DNA of 64,000 nucleotides. It comes from Aradus depressus. Lineage: Eukaryota > Arthropoda > Insecta > Hemiptera > Aradidae. How positions within the stretch are numbered: the stretch's first letter is position 1; every line of letters starts with the position of its first letter. The stretch covers positions 1,364,001 through 1,428,000 of the forward strand of contig OY759225.1 of NCBI GenBank assembly GCA_963662175.1, written 5' to 3'. The position numbers and the translations under genes were made by a program. The notes under the pieces were generated by a model. The model was not told the origin of the DNA, made no database searches, and saw only the letters and a list, made by a program, of their open reading frames with translations. Of this stretch, positions 1 through 12,481 are shown piece by piece.

Positions 1-1850
1 AGTGCAGTGTTAGATTATTTAAATATTAAAATAAATAAATACAAAATTAAGAAGCAAACTGCACCTTTTTTTTTCTCTCTTTTTGTTTTAAATGAAATTA
101 AGTGAAATAAACAATGAAAACCCTGCCAGGTTATTTAGAAAATTATAAATCATCCAACATTATAAACATTAAAAAATGCTGGTTTTATACGAAATATTAT
201 AAAAAATGTGTTTTTTTAAATTTTCTGTATAATTACTATCTTTAAACAACAAGTAAATATTGTTTTTCAAAGTTAATATACACGGATTTAGTGACAAGAT
301 CATCAGCATACTTGCAAATTAAACAGAAGGATGCAAAATCATTTTGTTAATAGTTAATTATGCTAAATGTATGTACAATATTAAATTTGATTATTTTTTT
401 TATTATTTTTTTTTTTTTCCATTATTTAATACGAATAATTATTATTATAATAAAATATTTACAATTATGCATGTAATATTTTTTTTAAATATTAAATTAA
501 CTTTATATTGTTCATGCAATGTTAAACTACAAATGAATAAACTATGATAAAAAAAAAGGTAAAATTGGTTCAACAAAATACAAACATTGCTACCATTTTA
601 TCTAATAGTAGTTTCTTTTTCTTTTTTTAAAAAAAAGAGCTGGATCAAAGTAAAAAGAAATATGTGTAAAATAAAAATTTAAAAAAAAAAGGTGGAGTTT
701 ACTCCATTTTGAAAAAAAAAATAAAAGAGAAGAGAACCTCCAAAAAAAATATATATTAAAAATATATTAGCAGATAGAAACACTAGTAGAGAAAGAAAAA
801 CAGAATAAAGAAATAACAAGAAAAATCAAAAACAAGTTGGGTAATTTCAAGAGAAAATATGGCTTTTCCCATCTCAACATTTTGATTTTCATATAATTTT
901 GATAAGTCCTACAGATAGAGTCATTGATAAATATCGAACGGTGTTTTCATTTCTTGTAATTCAATTTTGTATGGCAGTTAAAATTTCTAAAAAGTAATTT
1001 CACAAAAACTTTTGGTCTGTATGTTTACTTTTTATTATTATTATTATTTATATTTTTTTTTGATACATTAAAAATTTCGCCAAGTGCAAGAAACATTTTT
1101 AAAATAGTTTTCAAAAATTTTTGTTAAGGGATATATCCAAAGTTGTCATTACTATCAATTATTATCCTCATGAGAATGGATACAATCTCAACATTTACCT
1201 TTTTAATTTGGCAAAAGGAAGTATATCTTTTTTTTGGCAGTTTTCAGAAGGATTATAGGAAAATCGTGAATTAATACCAAAAATATTATTTTTTTCCAAA
1301 TAAAACTGAGAAAAACACCGGAGCTTTAAGGCAATTTCCCGAAACTATAATCTTTGGACATACACACCCCTTTTTCCACCCATGGGGGTTATTATTCAAC
1401 ATCAACGTAATTGTTATCAAAATTCATTAAAAAACAAAAACTTAAATAAACTTAAAGTAAATGTTTACATCCGATAGTTTTTGAGATATTCATTTTATTA
1501 TTATAATAAGATAATTACAAAAAAATATAATTATTATTATTACAATGATAGAAAATAAAAATTAGTTGAAAATACAAACATCCCTAAAATACACGAAATA
1601 ATTGAACACCATTCAGTTATTACGAATACTACTATCAGTAGTACGACATACCAAAATGATAAAAAAAAATAAAAAATAGTATGTCAAAAAGTGATACTTT
1701 AGTGTTGAAATGACCCATAATGTGGTTAGACTGGAAGAGCATACACTACCAAACCAAAGTAGAACCATGTACCTCCTAGACGGGCCACCCACAGGTGATA
1801 TAGACAAGACAAAGAGAAGAGGGCGACAGGGGCCTCGAGGCGGCAGGAGG
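1..1850. other. AT-rich sequence downstream of the gene stop
   Basis: Runs of A and T with no credible coding region. The part next to the stop is presumably 3' UTR of the minus-strand gene. Candidate poly(A) signals (AATAAA on the minus strand, TTTATT on the plus) occur near 1493 and 1030, but none can be preferred from sequence. Simple (ATT) runs lie near 1035 and 1520. Confidence 0.5.
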
Positions 1851-3997
1851 CTAGAGAAAGGAGTTAGGGAAGGTCGGGGTGGCCTGGGGGCAAGGAGGCA
1901 GCGTCCGGGGGCACCGGACCGGGACCCCACGGGAGGGTGCCCGGGCCTGCTCCTGAAGGCTCTTAAAGGCCTTCGAGGGAACTATGTCATAGTCATCTGG
2001 GCAGGAGGCATCCCAGCTCCTGTAGTAGTTGCAATAGTCATAATAGTTCATGCCGTACGCCTCAGGGTCCAGGACAGTCGGTCCTGTCGCCTCTGGCTGC
2101 GGATTGCCCACAGGAGAGAGAAAGAAGTTACTTTCGTCTGAAGTAGAACCCGTATCGTATGGGTCCATGTCTTCTTGTAAAATTCGTAAAGCTGCAGCAT
2201 GCAATTTTTCAACAGGTAATTTCCTGAAGTGACGTCCTTTTTTTTTGTTCAGTAGACTCTGAACTAATTCTTTGACAAGACGGTCAGTCACTGTAGGGGA
2301 GGCTGGAGAGTTGATCCCAGAAGAAGAACTAAGACTGTCATCCCCAGTTGCCACACTCCCGTTCAACGGTAGCCTCAGTCTTTCCTTGCGAGCTGCCAAA
2401 GGCTCTTCCGATTCTTCTTCCACAGCGCACTCTTCCTGAAGAAGCTTGAACAGTCGTGAGTGTGTGGCGGCTCTTTGACATCTCGACATCTTGCTCAGTT
2501 CACTCCCACATTCGGGATCCGTATCTGTTTCAGAAATGTGTCTACTCAGATCTGACGTTACCCCAGAATCGTCTTCTTCACTCTCTTCAAACGACTTAGA
2601 ACTTTGGAGCACCTCTTCCTTTGGTTTCCTCCTAGTTTCTTGCGATATCTCAGTATCATTAAACACATTGGAATGTTCACTTTCATCTTCGCTACTTGAT
2701 GAAGAGTCGCTACTACTCTCCGAATCTTCCTCTTCGCTACTGGAGGTCTCATCATCCTCCGCAGTCTTCCCAACGTCCACTTTTGACATCAAGTCCTCTT
2801 GCTCGTCCGCAGTTCCTGCTGCTTCTAACTCACTCATGTTCTCACTTTCCGAGTTTCCTTTTTTCACCGTCTGCAGACTGGTACTGCTAGAATCGTCCTC
2901 CCAATGTCCGTCACTCTCATCCTGTTTTGAGTCATCTTCTTTACTCTTACTCTTCACCATTTCATCCTCACTGTTTATCTCTTTCCAAAAATCTACAGGT
3001 GATTCACTCTTAGTTTTTTCATCTGATATTTCAGTTCTCGACTTCTTTCTTAAGACTACAGTTGCAGTAACATCGGGATCACTATCATCTTTAACTATAT
3101 TCGTTATTATGAGATTGTTGCCGTCTTCCGTTACCACAGACTGACTGGATTCGAACTCACTATTACCAACAATTAATGTCGTCACCTCCTCATTGTTGTC
3201 AGAACGACTAAATTTCAGCTGTAATGGAAGGCGCACTTTAACTGCATTTTCATCTTCATTATTCTCATTAATATTATTTAGTGTAGACGTTGAACTATTG
3301 TTGTCACTTTCATAATTATTTTTTTCAGTTATTCTTTTGCTACCTTCACTGGATAGCTCGCTTTCTTCAAGGATCACACTCAGCTGATATGGCGAATCTG
3401 TCCCTGCTTCCTCGTCTTCTTCTTCTTCTTCTTCTTCGCTTGATTCGCTCTCCGACTCACTGGACGACTGATTGTACACATTAACGTTCGGTACGGAACG
3501 TATACTCTGCAGTGCGTTTCCTACTCCTTTCATATTACTGTCTTCTTCAACTTCAGTGTCTGATCCACTGCTCAGGTCAGTTCGATCATCTAAAGTATTA
3601 GAAGTTGGAGTTTCAGAAATGTGCTCACTGTTTCGTGCCTGCAGCTCTCGTCTCAATTGTTCTTGTTGTACCTGTTTGAACATTTGCCCGTAAAAATTCA
3701 TTTCATCAGACGAAGAATTTGAAACATCTTCTGTATCGCTAGGATAGGGGGGATGAGGAGGGTACGGAAAGACGGGGTATGGGCTACATCGCATGGCCGT
3801 CACATTCATATGGGCCATGTAGGCGCACATGGCATTGTAATGTTCCCAGAACTGCTGTTGTTCTTCAGGGGTTTGGGGAGGACGGAACCAGTAGTTAGGA
3901 TAACAAGGAAACTGAGATTCAGAACCGCAAACATTTAGCTCGTCACCAACCAGTGGACAGTTCGCTACAACAGACAATACAAATACAGACTTGTTGC
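1851..3997 (-). CDS. Exon 9: terminal acidic Ser/Glu-rich exon and C-terminus
   Basis: A 2147-nt terminal coding exon with acceptor TTCTTTTCAG, phase 1, ending at TAG (1853-1851). It supplies residues 628-1342. It opens with a Cys/aromatic-rich part (NCPLVGDELNVCGS, then a PNYWFRPPQTPEEQQQFW segment). A very acidic tract follows, with long runs of Glu and Ser (about residues 700-1150), almost certainly disordered and a likely casein-kinase-2 substrate. Near the end is a basic, helix-compatible block, VKELVQSLLNKKKG followed by RHFRKLPVEKLHAAALRI, then EDMDPYDT and a Tyr-rich NYYDYCNYYRSW segment. This C-terminal block is the best conserved-looking part. The open frame extends four codons upstream to an ATG at 4010, but these lie in intron 8 and the acceptor fits the phase of exon 8. 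Confidence 0.88.
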
Positions 3998-5294
3998 CTG
4001 AAAAGAACATACAATTTTTTTGTCGTCAAAAATGTTTAAACTATTTTTACTTAAATGCACCACTGTCCTAAAAAAGTGTTTCATAACAACGTCTAAGACT
4101 GCATTAAATGATACAAACATTCTACACTAAACAACACTAAAAAAACAAAAAATTATTATATTCTGTATTTACATTGAAAAAAATTTAATCAAACTAAATT
4201 TTGATCTTCTAAGTCAATGGCAAAGCTAATATTGCGTTAAAAATATAGATAATTCTTTAGAAAGAGTTGTGGACAAGAAGACTTAGAAGAACAAAAAAGA
4301 GTTATAATGTTAAATGAATTTGAATAACTAAATATATTTTCTTAATATCAAGCATGCAACATGACTGATTAGTTTGTTTGCAATAATGCATTTTAATTAT
4401 TTTATTCTGTGCAATAATTATCCATCCTCCAAGTTTCTTCTGCATGTGCAATATTAAATATTTGTATGCATATTATTAAGGCTAAACATTCATTTGAAAA
4501 AATGTATTTTTATTCAAAGTAATTATCCTATTTTATAGTTGAAAATATATTAAGTATAGGACTTAATAATTGCGGGAACGCGGAAACAATCGCAAGAAAA
4601 AGTTTAATGCAAATAATAAAACAGAAATACTCACCCTCCCCAATATCTTTTAACCTCAAATTTCCTGAGGGGCAACAGATTAATAGGGAAGATAAAGCGG
4701 AAATGAGCGAGAAAATAAAAGAAATAGATGAAGCCGCTGCAATTTCAGTGAGTTGCAATTTTACAAAGACCCAGTGCATAACAACTGCCTAGATTTCACT
4801 ATAGTTTTTGTTTTTTCTAGTTTACTTCCAATATAGTTTCGATCCCAATCAACAGACAATGAAAAAAAACTGAAATTCTAACTTTAAAACCTTCTACTAA
4901 AATGCCACAAAGGAATATGCTAATCAATTGGGGTATATTTTGGCAACTGACTCGTCTATTTAAATGTAATGGCAGTCAGAAAGCGTAGAAATCATTAATT
5001 CATAATAAAAATTGGAAAAATATCAAATTATACCCGCAAACAAGCACTGAGAATGGACATCGTGTCCCCCGGTATATGGACTTGGTTAAAATGACAAAAA
5101 TGTTGAGGACAATATGCTTTATAGGAATATCGGATTTAAAATCGTGAGTACTTTATTATGAACAAAAAAAAAATTAATTAAAAATAAGATCTAAATAACA
5201 TCAAAATACAAATTGAAAATAGATGTTATATGTTTTTAGTCTATCTTGAAGAGAAAACTGACATTATTGCAGAGATATTGTGAAATAATTCAAA

Positions 5295-5493
5295 TGAACT
5301 TGAAAGAAATAAAACTTGTTTATTTATGGTATTGTCTAATTTCACCAACTATATTTACATGGGAGTACTTTCGGTATTTCTACCATCCTCAGCCAAAAGC
5401 ATAAGAGATAAGACCGAAAGTACTCCCATGTAAATATAGTTAGTGAAATTAGACAATACCATAAATAAACAAGTTTTATTTCTTTCAAGTTCA
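5295..5493. repeat. Foldback repeat, family F1
   Basis: Two arms of about 80 bp (5295-5374 and 5414-5493) are near-perfect reverse complements around a 39-bp loop. On the minus strand, the loop-proximal part reads CTGAGGA (5392-5386), one T, a GGTA/TACC stem with a GAAA loop, then GAAA (5372-5369). Related copies lie at 45681-45897, 24802-24955 and, degenerate, 44100-44190. Confidence 0.85.
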
Positions 5494-6175
5494 CTATCTT
5501 GAAGTGTTATACATGAATAAATGTTTTGTGCTGAAATAGATTACATTCAATCTACGTTGTAAAGTATCTTCATTTGTATAGTTGTCCACCTCAATACATT
5601 CAATAAAATATAAATTAAAGATTAAATGGTTGTTATTACATCATAAAAATTACTGTTTTAACAGAAGTATATGAATTAAAAACGAATAGATTTTGAAAAA
5701 ACACTATTCACGTCATGTAAGTAGTGTTGCTTTTCTTAAGAAAAATGCTATGTTGTGCAGTGTCTGCAGCACCTAAACATTTACCTGTTAAAAAATTCAT
5801 TAAGCTAATTTAGGGGCCTTAGGGGGACAAAAAAAATATAGATAAGCCACGCTCATTACTTTTCTAATATGTTTGTTACTTGGAGCTGTGAGAACATAGG
5901 GGACGTTACCCCACCTTTCTTAGTATTTGCACTGACACTCCTCTTACAGATACAAAGCTAGGAGACAAAAAACAGGCCTTCTTAGATCCAGACAAAAACA
6001 AAAAAACAGAATTTCGAAAAATTGAAAAGACCAATAGGGAGTGGAAGTCAAAAAAATGAATACGTTGTGAAACCAATACAAGATAGGATAATTACTTTGT
6101 CTATGTAAGTGTCGGGCGCACAAAGTCCGTATAATCTATCCAATCCTAGGACTGTGGGGTTGCTATATATAAAAC

Positions 6176-6417
6176 AAACTTATTTTTTGAAATATTGTCT
6201 ATTCCACTAAAGATATTTATAAAAATAAAACTACCGGTTTCGACCTTACACCATCGTCAGGTCTAGTTATGAACTAAGTTAGTTCCTTCCGCAGGGTCGC
6301 TCTCTGCAAACTAACTTAGTTCATAACTAGACCTGACGACGGTGTAAGGACGAAACCGGTAGTTTTATTTTTATAAATATCTTTAGTGGAATAGACAATA
6401 TTTCAAAAAATAAGTTT
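6176..6417. repeat. Foldback repeat, family F2
   Basis: Arms of 109 bp (6176-6284 and 6309-6417) pair with a constant offset and only a few mismatches around a 24-bp spacer. Each arm carries CTGACGA followed by GAAACCGG after 12 bases (minus strand in the left arm, plus strand in the right arm, near 6335-6360). Unlike F1, no clear stem links the two boxes. Confidence 0.85.
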
Positions 6418-7018
6418 TATTTATTTATTACAAATTCCACAATATGTCCGCGTTCCTCAACTTGAAGTTGTTGCTATATATACCATTTTCCGGGCTTTGA
6501 ACCTCTGAAAATGACCAAACCTAAAATTGGTAAAGTATTCAACGTTCAAACCTCGAAACAAATTCCATTTCTGACTTTGGAAGTATAAAAACGACCAAAG
6601 CTAGGTTTTTGCGAATGCCTTTTTATCAATAACTGAAGTGAATGGCATACTCGGCTCATGGAAACACTCGATAACAGACAAAGCAATTGTTTTCAACACG
6701 ATTGCTGTTGTTTCTAAAGCAGATTTTATTTTGAAAAAAGAATGTAAATTATACTTTAAATAATTTTTGAAAATACCTAACATTTTTATTAAAATAATCA
6801 GTCATTAATAATTGTTGGCCCCTTCAGAAAACCTATCCCAGTTACTTCATTGTATTATTGTTTTAGTATGAAGCTTAGGACTTGAAAAAACTAGCAAAAT
6901 CTAAGTTCGAACACGTCAGCCGAAGTCATTGTTCTATCTATATAAATCACTAAACCAAAACTTTGTCTGTCGGTTATCTAATAAATAAAAAACGGCTAAT
7001 CTCATAGTTAATTAGTTA

Positions 7019-7291
7019 GTGTGACTCATGCCTGGGATTTTAACTACTATGTCATATTGGCTATAGAGCGCTCTTTCGTCGCTCTGGTGGACATGAGCCC
7101 GACTCTATTGTGGGAGTCCTAAATTTTGCCTACCTACGTTTATTCACTTAGGGTAGGGCTCTTTAACGAGTACCTGACATCGTATAGGCTCGCGACCATC
7201 GCATGATGTCCATCCGAAGGACCTCCCAGATAAAAAACCTAAGGGCCTCGGCCAGGTTTCGAATCCGCGATCTTGAGCTACCGACGCCTCC
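7019..7291 (-). mobile_element. SINE family A copy (diverged)
   Basis: Reverse-oriented copy of the tRNA-derived SINE defined by 29882-30226. It has the GTGACTCATGCC tail side, the AGAGCGCTCTTTCGTCGCTC block, the GTACCTGACATCG block and, at the head end, GGTTTCGAATCC matching a pol III B box. The CCTAA tail is missing. Confidence 0.8.
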
Positions 7292-7743
7292 GCTTATCTT
7301 ATATTCACGAAACTTGCAGGGTATTTCAAGGAAGGCCCAACGTGTAATACGGTCTATATGGCGGCTCAGAGGGGGGGGGGGGGGACCGAAAAATAGAATA
7401 GCTGCTAGTTGGTAAGAAGACGTTTGTACGAACCTAGGGCTGGTCCTTTTTACTCGTCCAAAGTCCGACATAGATTTTGTAACGAGCTTTGAGTTTTAAA
7501 CTCTTTACCAATCCTAGAATTGGGCCATTTCAATAAGCACAAATCCCGAAGAGATGTATATTTCGGGCTTAAACTGACATGTCCAAACTTAGGTTTGGAC
7601 AAATAATTCGGACTTTGCTCCCAGCATATACATATATGTTATATGGATCTGTACATAATATTAGTAGGTACTTGAGTACTTATTGCTGATATAGGAACAT
7701 CATTTTATGTTAAGATAGATATATATACAAAGAGTCTACTCAC

Positions 7744-7815
7744 TCTGGGGCGGATAAACCCTGTTCAGTATGTACGTGTCTCCAGACGGCAGTTGTGCTG
7801 GAGCAGCTGCTGCCA
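7744..7815 (-). CDS. Exon 8: short Ala/Pro exon
   Basis: A 72-nt exon with acceptor TTTCTAG and donor GTGAGT, entering and leaving in phase 1. It encodes VAAAAPAQLPSGDTYILN then RVYPPQ. It links the ZASP-like motif of exon 7 to the acidic exon 9. The base before the donor is A rather than G, but the GTGAGT match and preserved frame favour this boundary. Confidence 0.72.
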
Positions 7816-8081
7816 CTAGAAACATAATAACAACAATTACTAAAAAATAATAAATTAAGTATAACAAAACAACTTGCAGATGCGGAACTAGTCTCTTGCG
7901 CAATGCGTATGCAATCTACTTATATTATATATTTATTTTGAATACTGAAAAGAAGAGATACCAAAATTTAATAAGACAGAACATTGAACATTGCTCAGCT
8001 CAAAAGTTAAAGTTAATGGATACAGAATGTTTGTGAACTATTCCATCGATGTGATATACTTAGTTGTTTTGTACTCCATAC
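7816..8081. other. Intron 7
   Basis: A 266-bp AT-rich intron between exons 7 and 8, with no repeat recognised. Confidence 0.6.
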
Positions 8082-8203
8082 CAGTGGGGTCATCTTCGGA
8101 ACCAGTTATCTTCTGTAGGACTCTGAAGGAGCGAGACTGTATCGGGTTGGAGGACCAGCTGGTCTGAGTCTGGAGTCTCCGAGCTCCGTCTGTAGCATCT
8201 CCA
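8082..8203 (-). CDS. Exon 7: ZASP/Enigma-like motif
   Basis: A 122-nt exon with acceptor TTGCCTAG and donor GTATGG, entering in phase 2 and leaving in phase 1. It encodes NGDATDGARRLQTQTSWSSN then IQSRSFRVLQKITGSEDD. The SRSFRxLxxxTGxE pattern resembles the segment of ZASP/Cypher and related PDZ-LIM proteins lying between the PDZ and LIM domains (compare SRSFRILAQMTGTE in vertebrate ZASP, from memory). This is the best family clue in the gene. A nearer acceptor would put the exon in a frame with an internal TGA, so the start at 8203 was chosen for phase and open frame. Confidence 0.8.
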
Positions 8204-9988
8204 CTAGGCAACCAACAATAACAATATTATATTCTATGATACATTATAATATAATTAACAAAGTAATTTCATTTGAGCAACGAAGTAAAAAAACAAAGAT
8301 ATTGCAACTATACAAATTTTCAGAAAGTCACCACATGGTGATATCTTTGGAAAGTCTCTTAGAAACAGAAACAAAGAACTCTACTTGAGGTGTGTGAGGT
8401 GCTTAATAACAGCGATATTTTACTTTTTTTGACCGCCATCCTGAAACAATGGAAGATATTAACAAATGTTCCGGACAAAAGTTTTTCATTTTGAAAGACC
8501 TTCAGAATTGTATTCAAAATGATCCTCCTTTCCATTGGAGATTTGAAAGTTAGTGTGCGTTCAGCGCCCCTGGTGATTGGCTGAGACAACGATTGGCGAT
8601 TAGTCCCATCTTATTACAACTCGTTTAAAAATTATAAAAAGTGATCACTTCTTTATTCTTATATACCTGGTTTATTTAGTTAATAAATCGTTGTGTAATA
8701 TATTTAGATTCGACATAAGCCACTGCCATGAATATCCAACGATCCATGGTTACGACAATCTTATATTTAATATAAATTTAAGCGAACAATGAAAAGAAGA
8801 AAAAAAAAATTGAACATAATTAAAAATGATAAATGTGATGTAATGATGTATGCCTGGATAGAGCGCCTTGTATCTGCCTAGCTGCTTCTCTGCATTCCTG
8901 TCATCCCGATAAATAGAGATCACTAAAGTCGCCTCATTTCGGTTACCTCCCTCCCAGTAATATTTCATCGACCAAATAATCTCCACACTTACAGATACTT
9001 TTGTTTAGGTTTGTGTTGTCAGTTTCTTACTTGAAACGTTCTTTTCGCGGTTCCAATTACTTTCAATTGTTTTATACTGTCTTAATAGTGTATATGAGAC
9101 GCGTCTTTTTTTTTTTTGGTGGCCGACCTCCGATGGAGGCTACGACACCCACCACCGAATCGTCGGGGGAATGAGGGCCTAACAATTTTATTAGTCATTC
9201 CAAAATAAAATAAAAATAAATAATTATCTTATGTTGCTCTGTGCATGCCTGCAGTCGACCCCGGCGCAGGGTCATTGTGATTTCTTCTATCTCCGCCAGG
9301 AGGCGACAAATCAGCTGAACATTTTAGAAGTAACTGTAGTGTATTATACAGAGTGACTGGTAGGTACTTTGTAAAACATGTTTTAAGAGGTGGTAGGAGT
9401 GGCCAAGAGGAACAATATGAGTCCTATAAACGCCGTTCCAATTCTCATCATTTAAAAAAAAAAAATTTTTAATGTTTTTTTTTTCACTAAAAATACAATT
9501 TTATACCACAATTAAGGTAACTATACAACGTGATCCATTATATAAAAAAAATCTGATCCCATCATTGTAAGCTACATACAATAATTGTGGAATTATTTCT
9601 AAATAATCTGTGGAACTGTCAAAATCCGCCCGACAACAGCGGCAGAATTCAAAGCACACTATTTTTTTTTTTGGTTAATTTGGTTTATGGGACTTTTTAT
9701 ATCCTGAACGAATACTACCATTTTAAAATGTTTCACAGCAGGAACCTGTCACCCTGTATAATACATATAGTGAAAAACCTTTGTTCTAAAAGACTGATAC
9801 TCCATAATATGCATATAATAATAGCGTAAGAAGAAAAAGAACATAATAGTGTTTTATTGCATCAGACAACATTAATCGAAGCGAGAGATAACCTCACAGG
9901 CTACACAAAAACTAATTAGAACCGTTAAGAAATTTTAAATTTATTTTAGAAAATCCTAAACCTAACTTAAACACATTCTATAACTTAC
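8204..9988. other. Intron 6
   Basis: A 1.8-kb intron. It carries a reverse LINE 3' end (9106-9325). The remainder is AT-rich; open frames at 8359-8589, 8750-8986 and 9587-9829 show no recognisable protein features. Confidence 0.6.
9106..9325 (-). mobile_element. R1-like LINE 3' end (truncated)
   Basis: Begins with poly-T (9106-9117, the poly-A tail in reverse). It matches in reverse complement the 3' UTR and last codons of the LINE at 33791-34627: the CGACGATTCGG block, the CCCTGCGCCGGGG segment and TTTGTCGCCTCCTGGCGG. Heavily 5'-truncated, as usual for target-primed reverse transcription. Confidence 0.8.
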
Positions 9989-10533
9989 TTGGCATTTCTT
10001 GGATAGTTATCATTTTGATTTGTTTTGTTCAACGAGGTTTGTGTAGTGTAAGCCGGAGGCGGAGTTTGAGGAACCATTCCCTGCGCATTGCCTCCTTCAA
10101 ACTGAATTGGGATAATCCTAGTCTTCACTTGATCTTGCTGATACTGAGGCGGCTGTTGTTGATACTGAGGAGGCTGTTGTTGATACTGAGGCGAAGATAT
10201 CTGATACTGAGGCGAGGATTGCTGATACTGAGGAGGCTGTTGTTGATACTGAGGCGAAGATATCTGATACTGAGGCGACTGTTGTTGCTGATATTGCGGT
10301 GGTGGCTGCTGCTGAGGAGGTTGATAAACTTTTTGCTGTTGTTGATTTTGCACTGGTTGTTTTTGTTGATAAACTGGAGGTGGTACATATTGTGGTTGTT
10401 GCTGAATGACAGGAGACTGTTGAGCGTAGCGTTGATTCAAAGCTGGCTGTTGATGCTGCATGTTTCCTTGTTGCTGTGAGGATGCGGGCTGAATCCCTTG
10501 TAGTTCCGAAGCTGAGGAATCGCGTCCTTCAAT
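9989..10533 (-). CDS. Exon 6: Gln/Pro/Tyr-repeat region
   Basis: A 545-nt exon entering in phase 0 and leaving in phase 2; residues 382 to about 563. It starts IEGRDSSASELQGIQPASSQ, then runs through tandem QYQQQPPQ and SPQYQISSPQ units (10125-10330), and ends with DQVKTRIIPIQFEGG, a PPPAYTTQTS segment and NYPRNA. The donor is GTAAGT, and an in-frame TAA would follow at once if intron 6 were retained. The acceptor is TTTAAG, weaker than the TTTCAG acceptors of most other exons, so the exon may be alternatively used. The repeats come from a 15- to 18-bp coding minisatellite. Confidence 0.8.
10125..10330. repeat. Coding minisatellite in exon 6
   Basis: Imperfect tandem units of TGATACTGAGG(A/C)GG and TGTTGT on the plus strand encode the QYQQQPPQ and QISSPQY repeats of the minus-strand protein. 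Unit length stays a multiple of three, keeping the frame. Confidence 0.8.
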
Positions 10534-11805
10534 CTTAAATCATAGAAAACAAAAAATTGGTTTAGAATCGTACATCACTTGGGTATAAAAGCCCGCAAAC
10601 AGGGCTATGGGAAATGTGCATGCAGCTCTAACCGGCCGAAGCCCATCCGTTTTTTGACTGGGAGATGTGAAAAAACGGGATGTTCGGTCCCGAGCCTCTA
10701 TGATGTCAGGTACTCGTTAAAGACTCCTATACTGGGCAACTTGACCTGGGTAAGCAAAATTTTGGTCTTCCAGAGTAGATTCGAGTTCATGCCCACCAAT
10801 GCGATGGAAGAGCACTATGGTAGTAAGCGATATGACCTCTTAGTTAAAAAGCGGGCAAAAGTTACCTTAACTGAGTACCAGCAACAGTGTTTTTCATTCT
10901 ATCTAATTTCTGAATATTATTTTTTAATTTAGATGTGTTTTCCAACTTACCGCTGACCTATTTTAACGAAAATTGGTAGGTATACAAAGTAAACTTCCCT
11001 CTTCAATATATTTGCACATTTAAACCGAAAGAGATCAAGTGGAATGAACCATGAAGAAAACCTATCTCAAGATTTATCGGATATCACAAATCATGACTCC
11101 TAAAGTCATCTACAGAGACATTTTTTGGCTCGCATCAGTGTCTGAAAAACAACCTATTCTAACTAAATAAATTCACTTGCCATGATCTACATTTTTGAAT
11201 TGAATCAAATCCACTTTTTGAACATAGCGCGCACATTTGATAGACCTCCAAAAAAGTAATAATATTCCAAAATATGCTGGTCTCCTTGTATTTCCAGCCC
11301 TCCAAACGGAAATCAACCATTATTAAAAATAATAAGATAAATAAATGAAACATGTGGGGGCGCCACGCATTAAATGAACAGAAACTAATAAAGCATATTA
11401 AAAAGCTACTAATCGTGCTCAGAATTGTATATTTAAATATGTATGTAGGCGTCAAATAGCAAAATACTTAATTTCATGGAAAGCCATCATATACTGAAAC
11501 TATTTCAAAATGCGAAACTTTGCACACAGTTGAAGGGTGATATGTAGATGCACCCATAAAACAAAATAATAGGGTACAAACGGAAAATATTGAGTAAAAT
11601 AAATACAGATCTCTAGAAAAAAAATCGTAAGTGCTTTGAATATTGCGAACCAGTTAGCTCTCTGAACGAAGCTAAAAACAGATGGGGGAGGGGGGGGGGG
11701 GGGGGGGGGGGGCAGTTAGAATAAGGTTTTGAATTAATTTCCGTATACGTCGGCATTACATGACATGACGTCACGTTAAATGACATCGATATACAACTTG
11801 CTTAC
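10534..11805. other. Intron 5
   Basis: A 1.3-kb intron. It contains a diverged SINE-A body (about 10635-10860) and a 22-base G tract (11691-11712). No gene seen. Confidence 0.6.
10635..10860 (+). mobile_element. SINE family A body (diverged)
   Basis: Recognised by CGGTCCCGAGCCT, GATGTCAGGTACTCGTTAAAGAC, a CCTATACTGGGCAACTTG variant and GTAAGCGATATGACCTC in the order seen in intact copies. The tRNA-like head is eroded. Confidence 0.65.
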
Positions 11806-12481
11806 CTGGATGGGTATAACCCTAGTGACTGACTGGTGTCCTGGGACAGAAGGAGGCTGAATGAGTGGCGGCGGAGTCTCTACAGAGGGCTGTCTAACTG
11901 TCCATGGGGGCGGCGAATCACGAGGAGCCGCAGGTCTGCTGGTCAGCCAAGGAGCAGGTGACTTGTTTAGAGATGGAGTGGGAGGCGTCGGAGGCTCTGC
12001 CTTGGGGGTGGTCACTGTCTGCACAGGAGGTCGCGGGATCTGAGTCTCCAGAGGCGGGGCGGAGGTTGGAGGAGGTGGGATATGTACCTTCATAGGAGGC
12101 GGAGGGACATGTACCTTCATAGGAGGCGGCGTCACAGGAACGACATCCTGCGGAATTTTCGGAGAAACCGGCTTCAACTGAACCTGAAGAGGTGGAGGGG
12201 GCGGCGGTTCAAAAGATCTGGGCGCCTGACCAACGGGCCGGAGTGGAGGATGGTTGGCTATATCGGACAAGAACTCAGGACGTGCGGGGGACGGATCAGG
12301 CCGACTGGGGGATACCGCAGTGGCAATGGGTGGAGGGGGACAGGGGGGAGGTGGGGGTGGCGGGGCTATGCCCCCGGGAGGGAACACAGGGACTGCGATC
12401 TGAGGCTGCATCGCGGCTAGAGCTGAAGGTGGCAACGGCCCTGTGGGATGCGACGTCTGCGCAGGCTGAGGCTGGCTACAG
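11806..12481 (-). CDS. Exon 5: proline-rich region
   Basis: A 676-nt exon with acceptor TTTGTTTCAG and donor GTAAGC, entering in phase 2 and leaving in phase 0; residues about 156-381. It begins CSQPQPAQTSHPTGPLPPSA and is dominated by proline runs, including seven consecutive prolines and repeated PPPMKVHVPPPP-type units. It ends HQSVTRVIPIQ. The TR(V/I)IPIQ motif recurs in exon 6. The composition suggests a disordered, ligand-rich segment for SH3, WW or EVH1 domains. The exon is much more GC-rich than its flanks, as expected for coding sequence here. Confidence 0.85.

Larger units (their letters stand above)
3998..7743. other. Intron 8, repeat-bearing
   Basis: A 3.7-kb intron of the minus-strand gene. 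It holds two foldback repeats (5295-5493 and 6176-6417) and a reverse-oriented SINE-A copy (7019-7291) followed by a 14-base G tract at 7371-7384. The rest is AT-rich without recognisable genes; the short open frames near 4530-4790 look like chance. Confidence 0.6.

Noticed and set aside
344..547. 67-codon Phe/Tyr-rich frame near the left end
   Set aside because: Low-complexity AT-rich translation with no supporting signal.
1613..3693. Plus- and other-frame open segments over 1613-3693
   Set aside because: Shadows of the acidic exon 9; Ser/Leu-rich reverse reading of Glu/Ser codons with no independent features.
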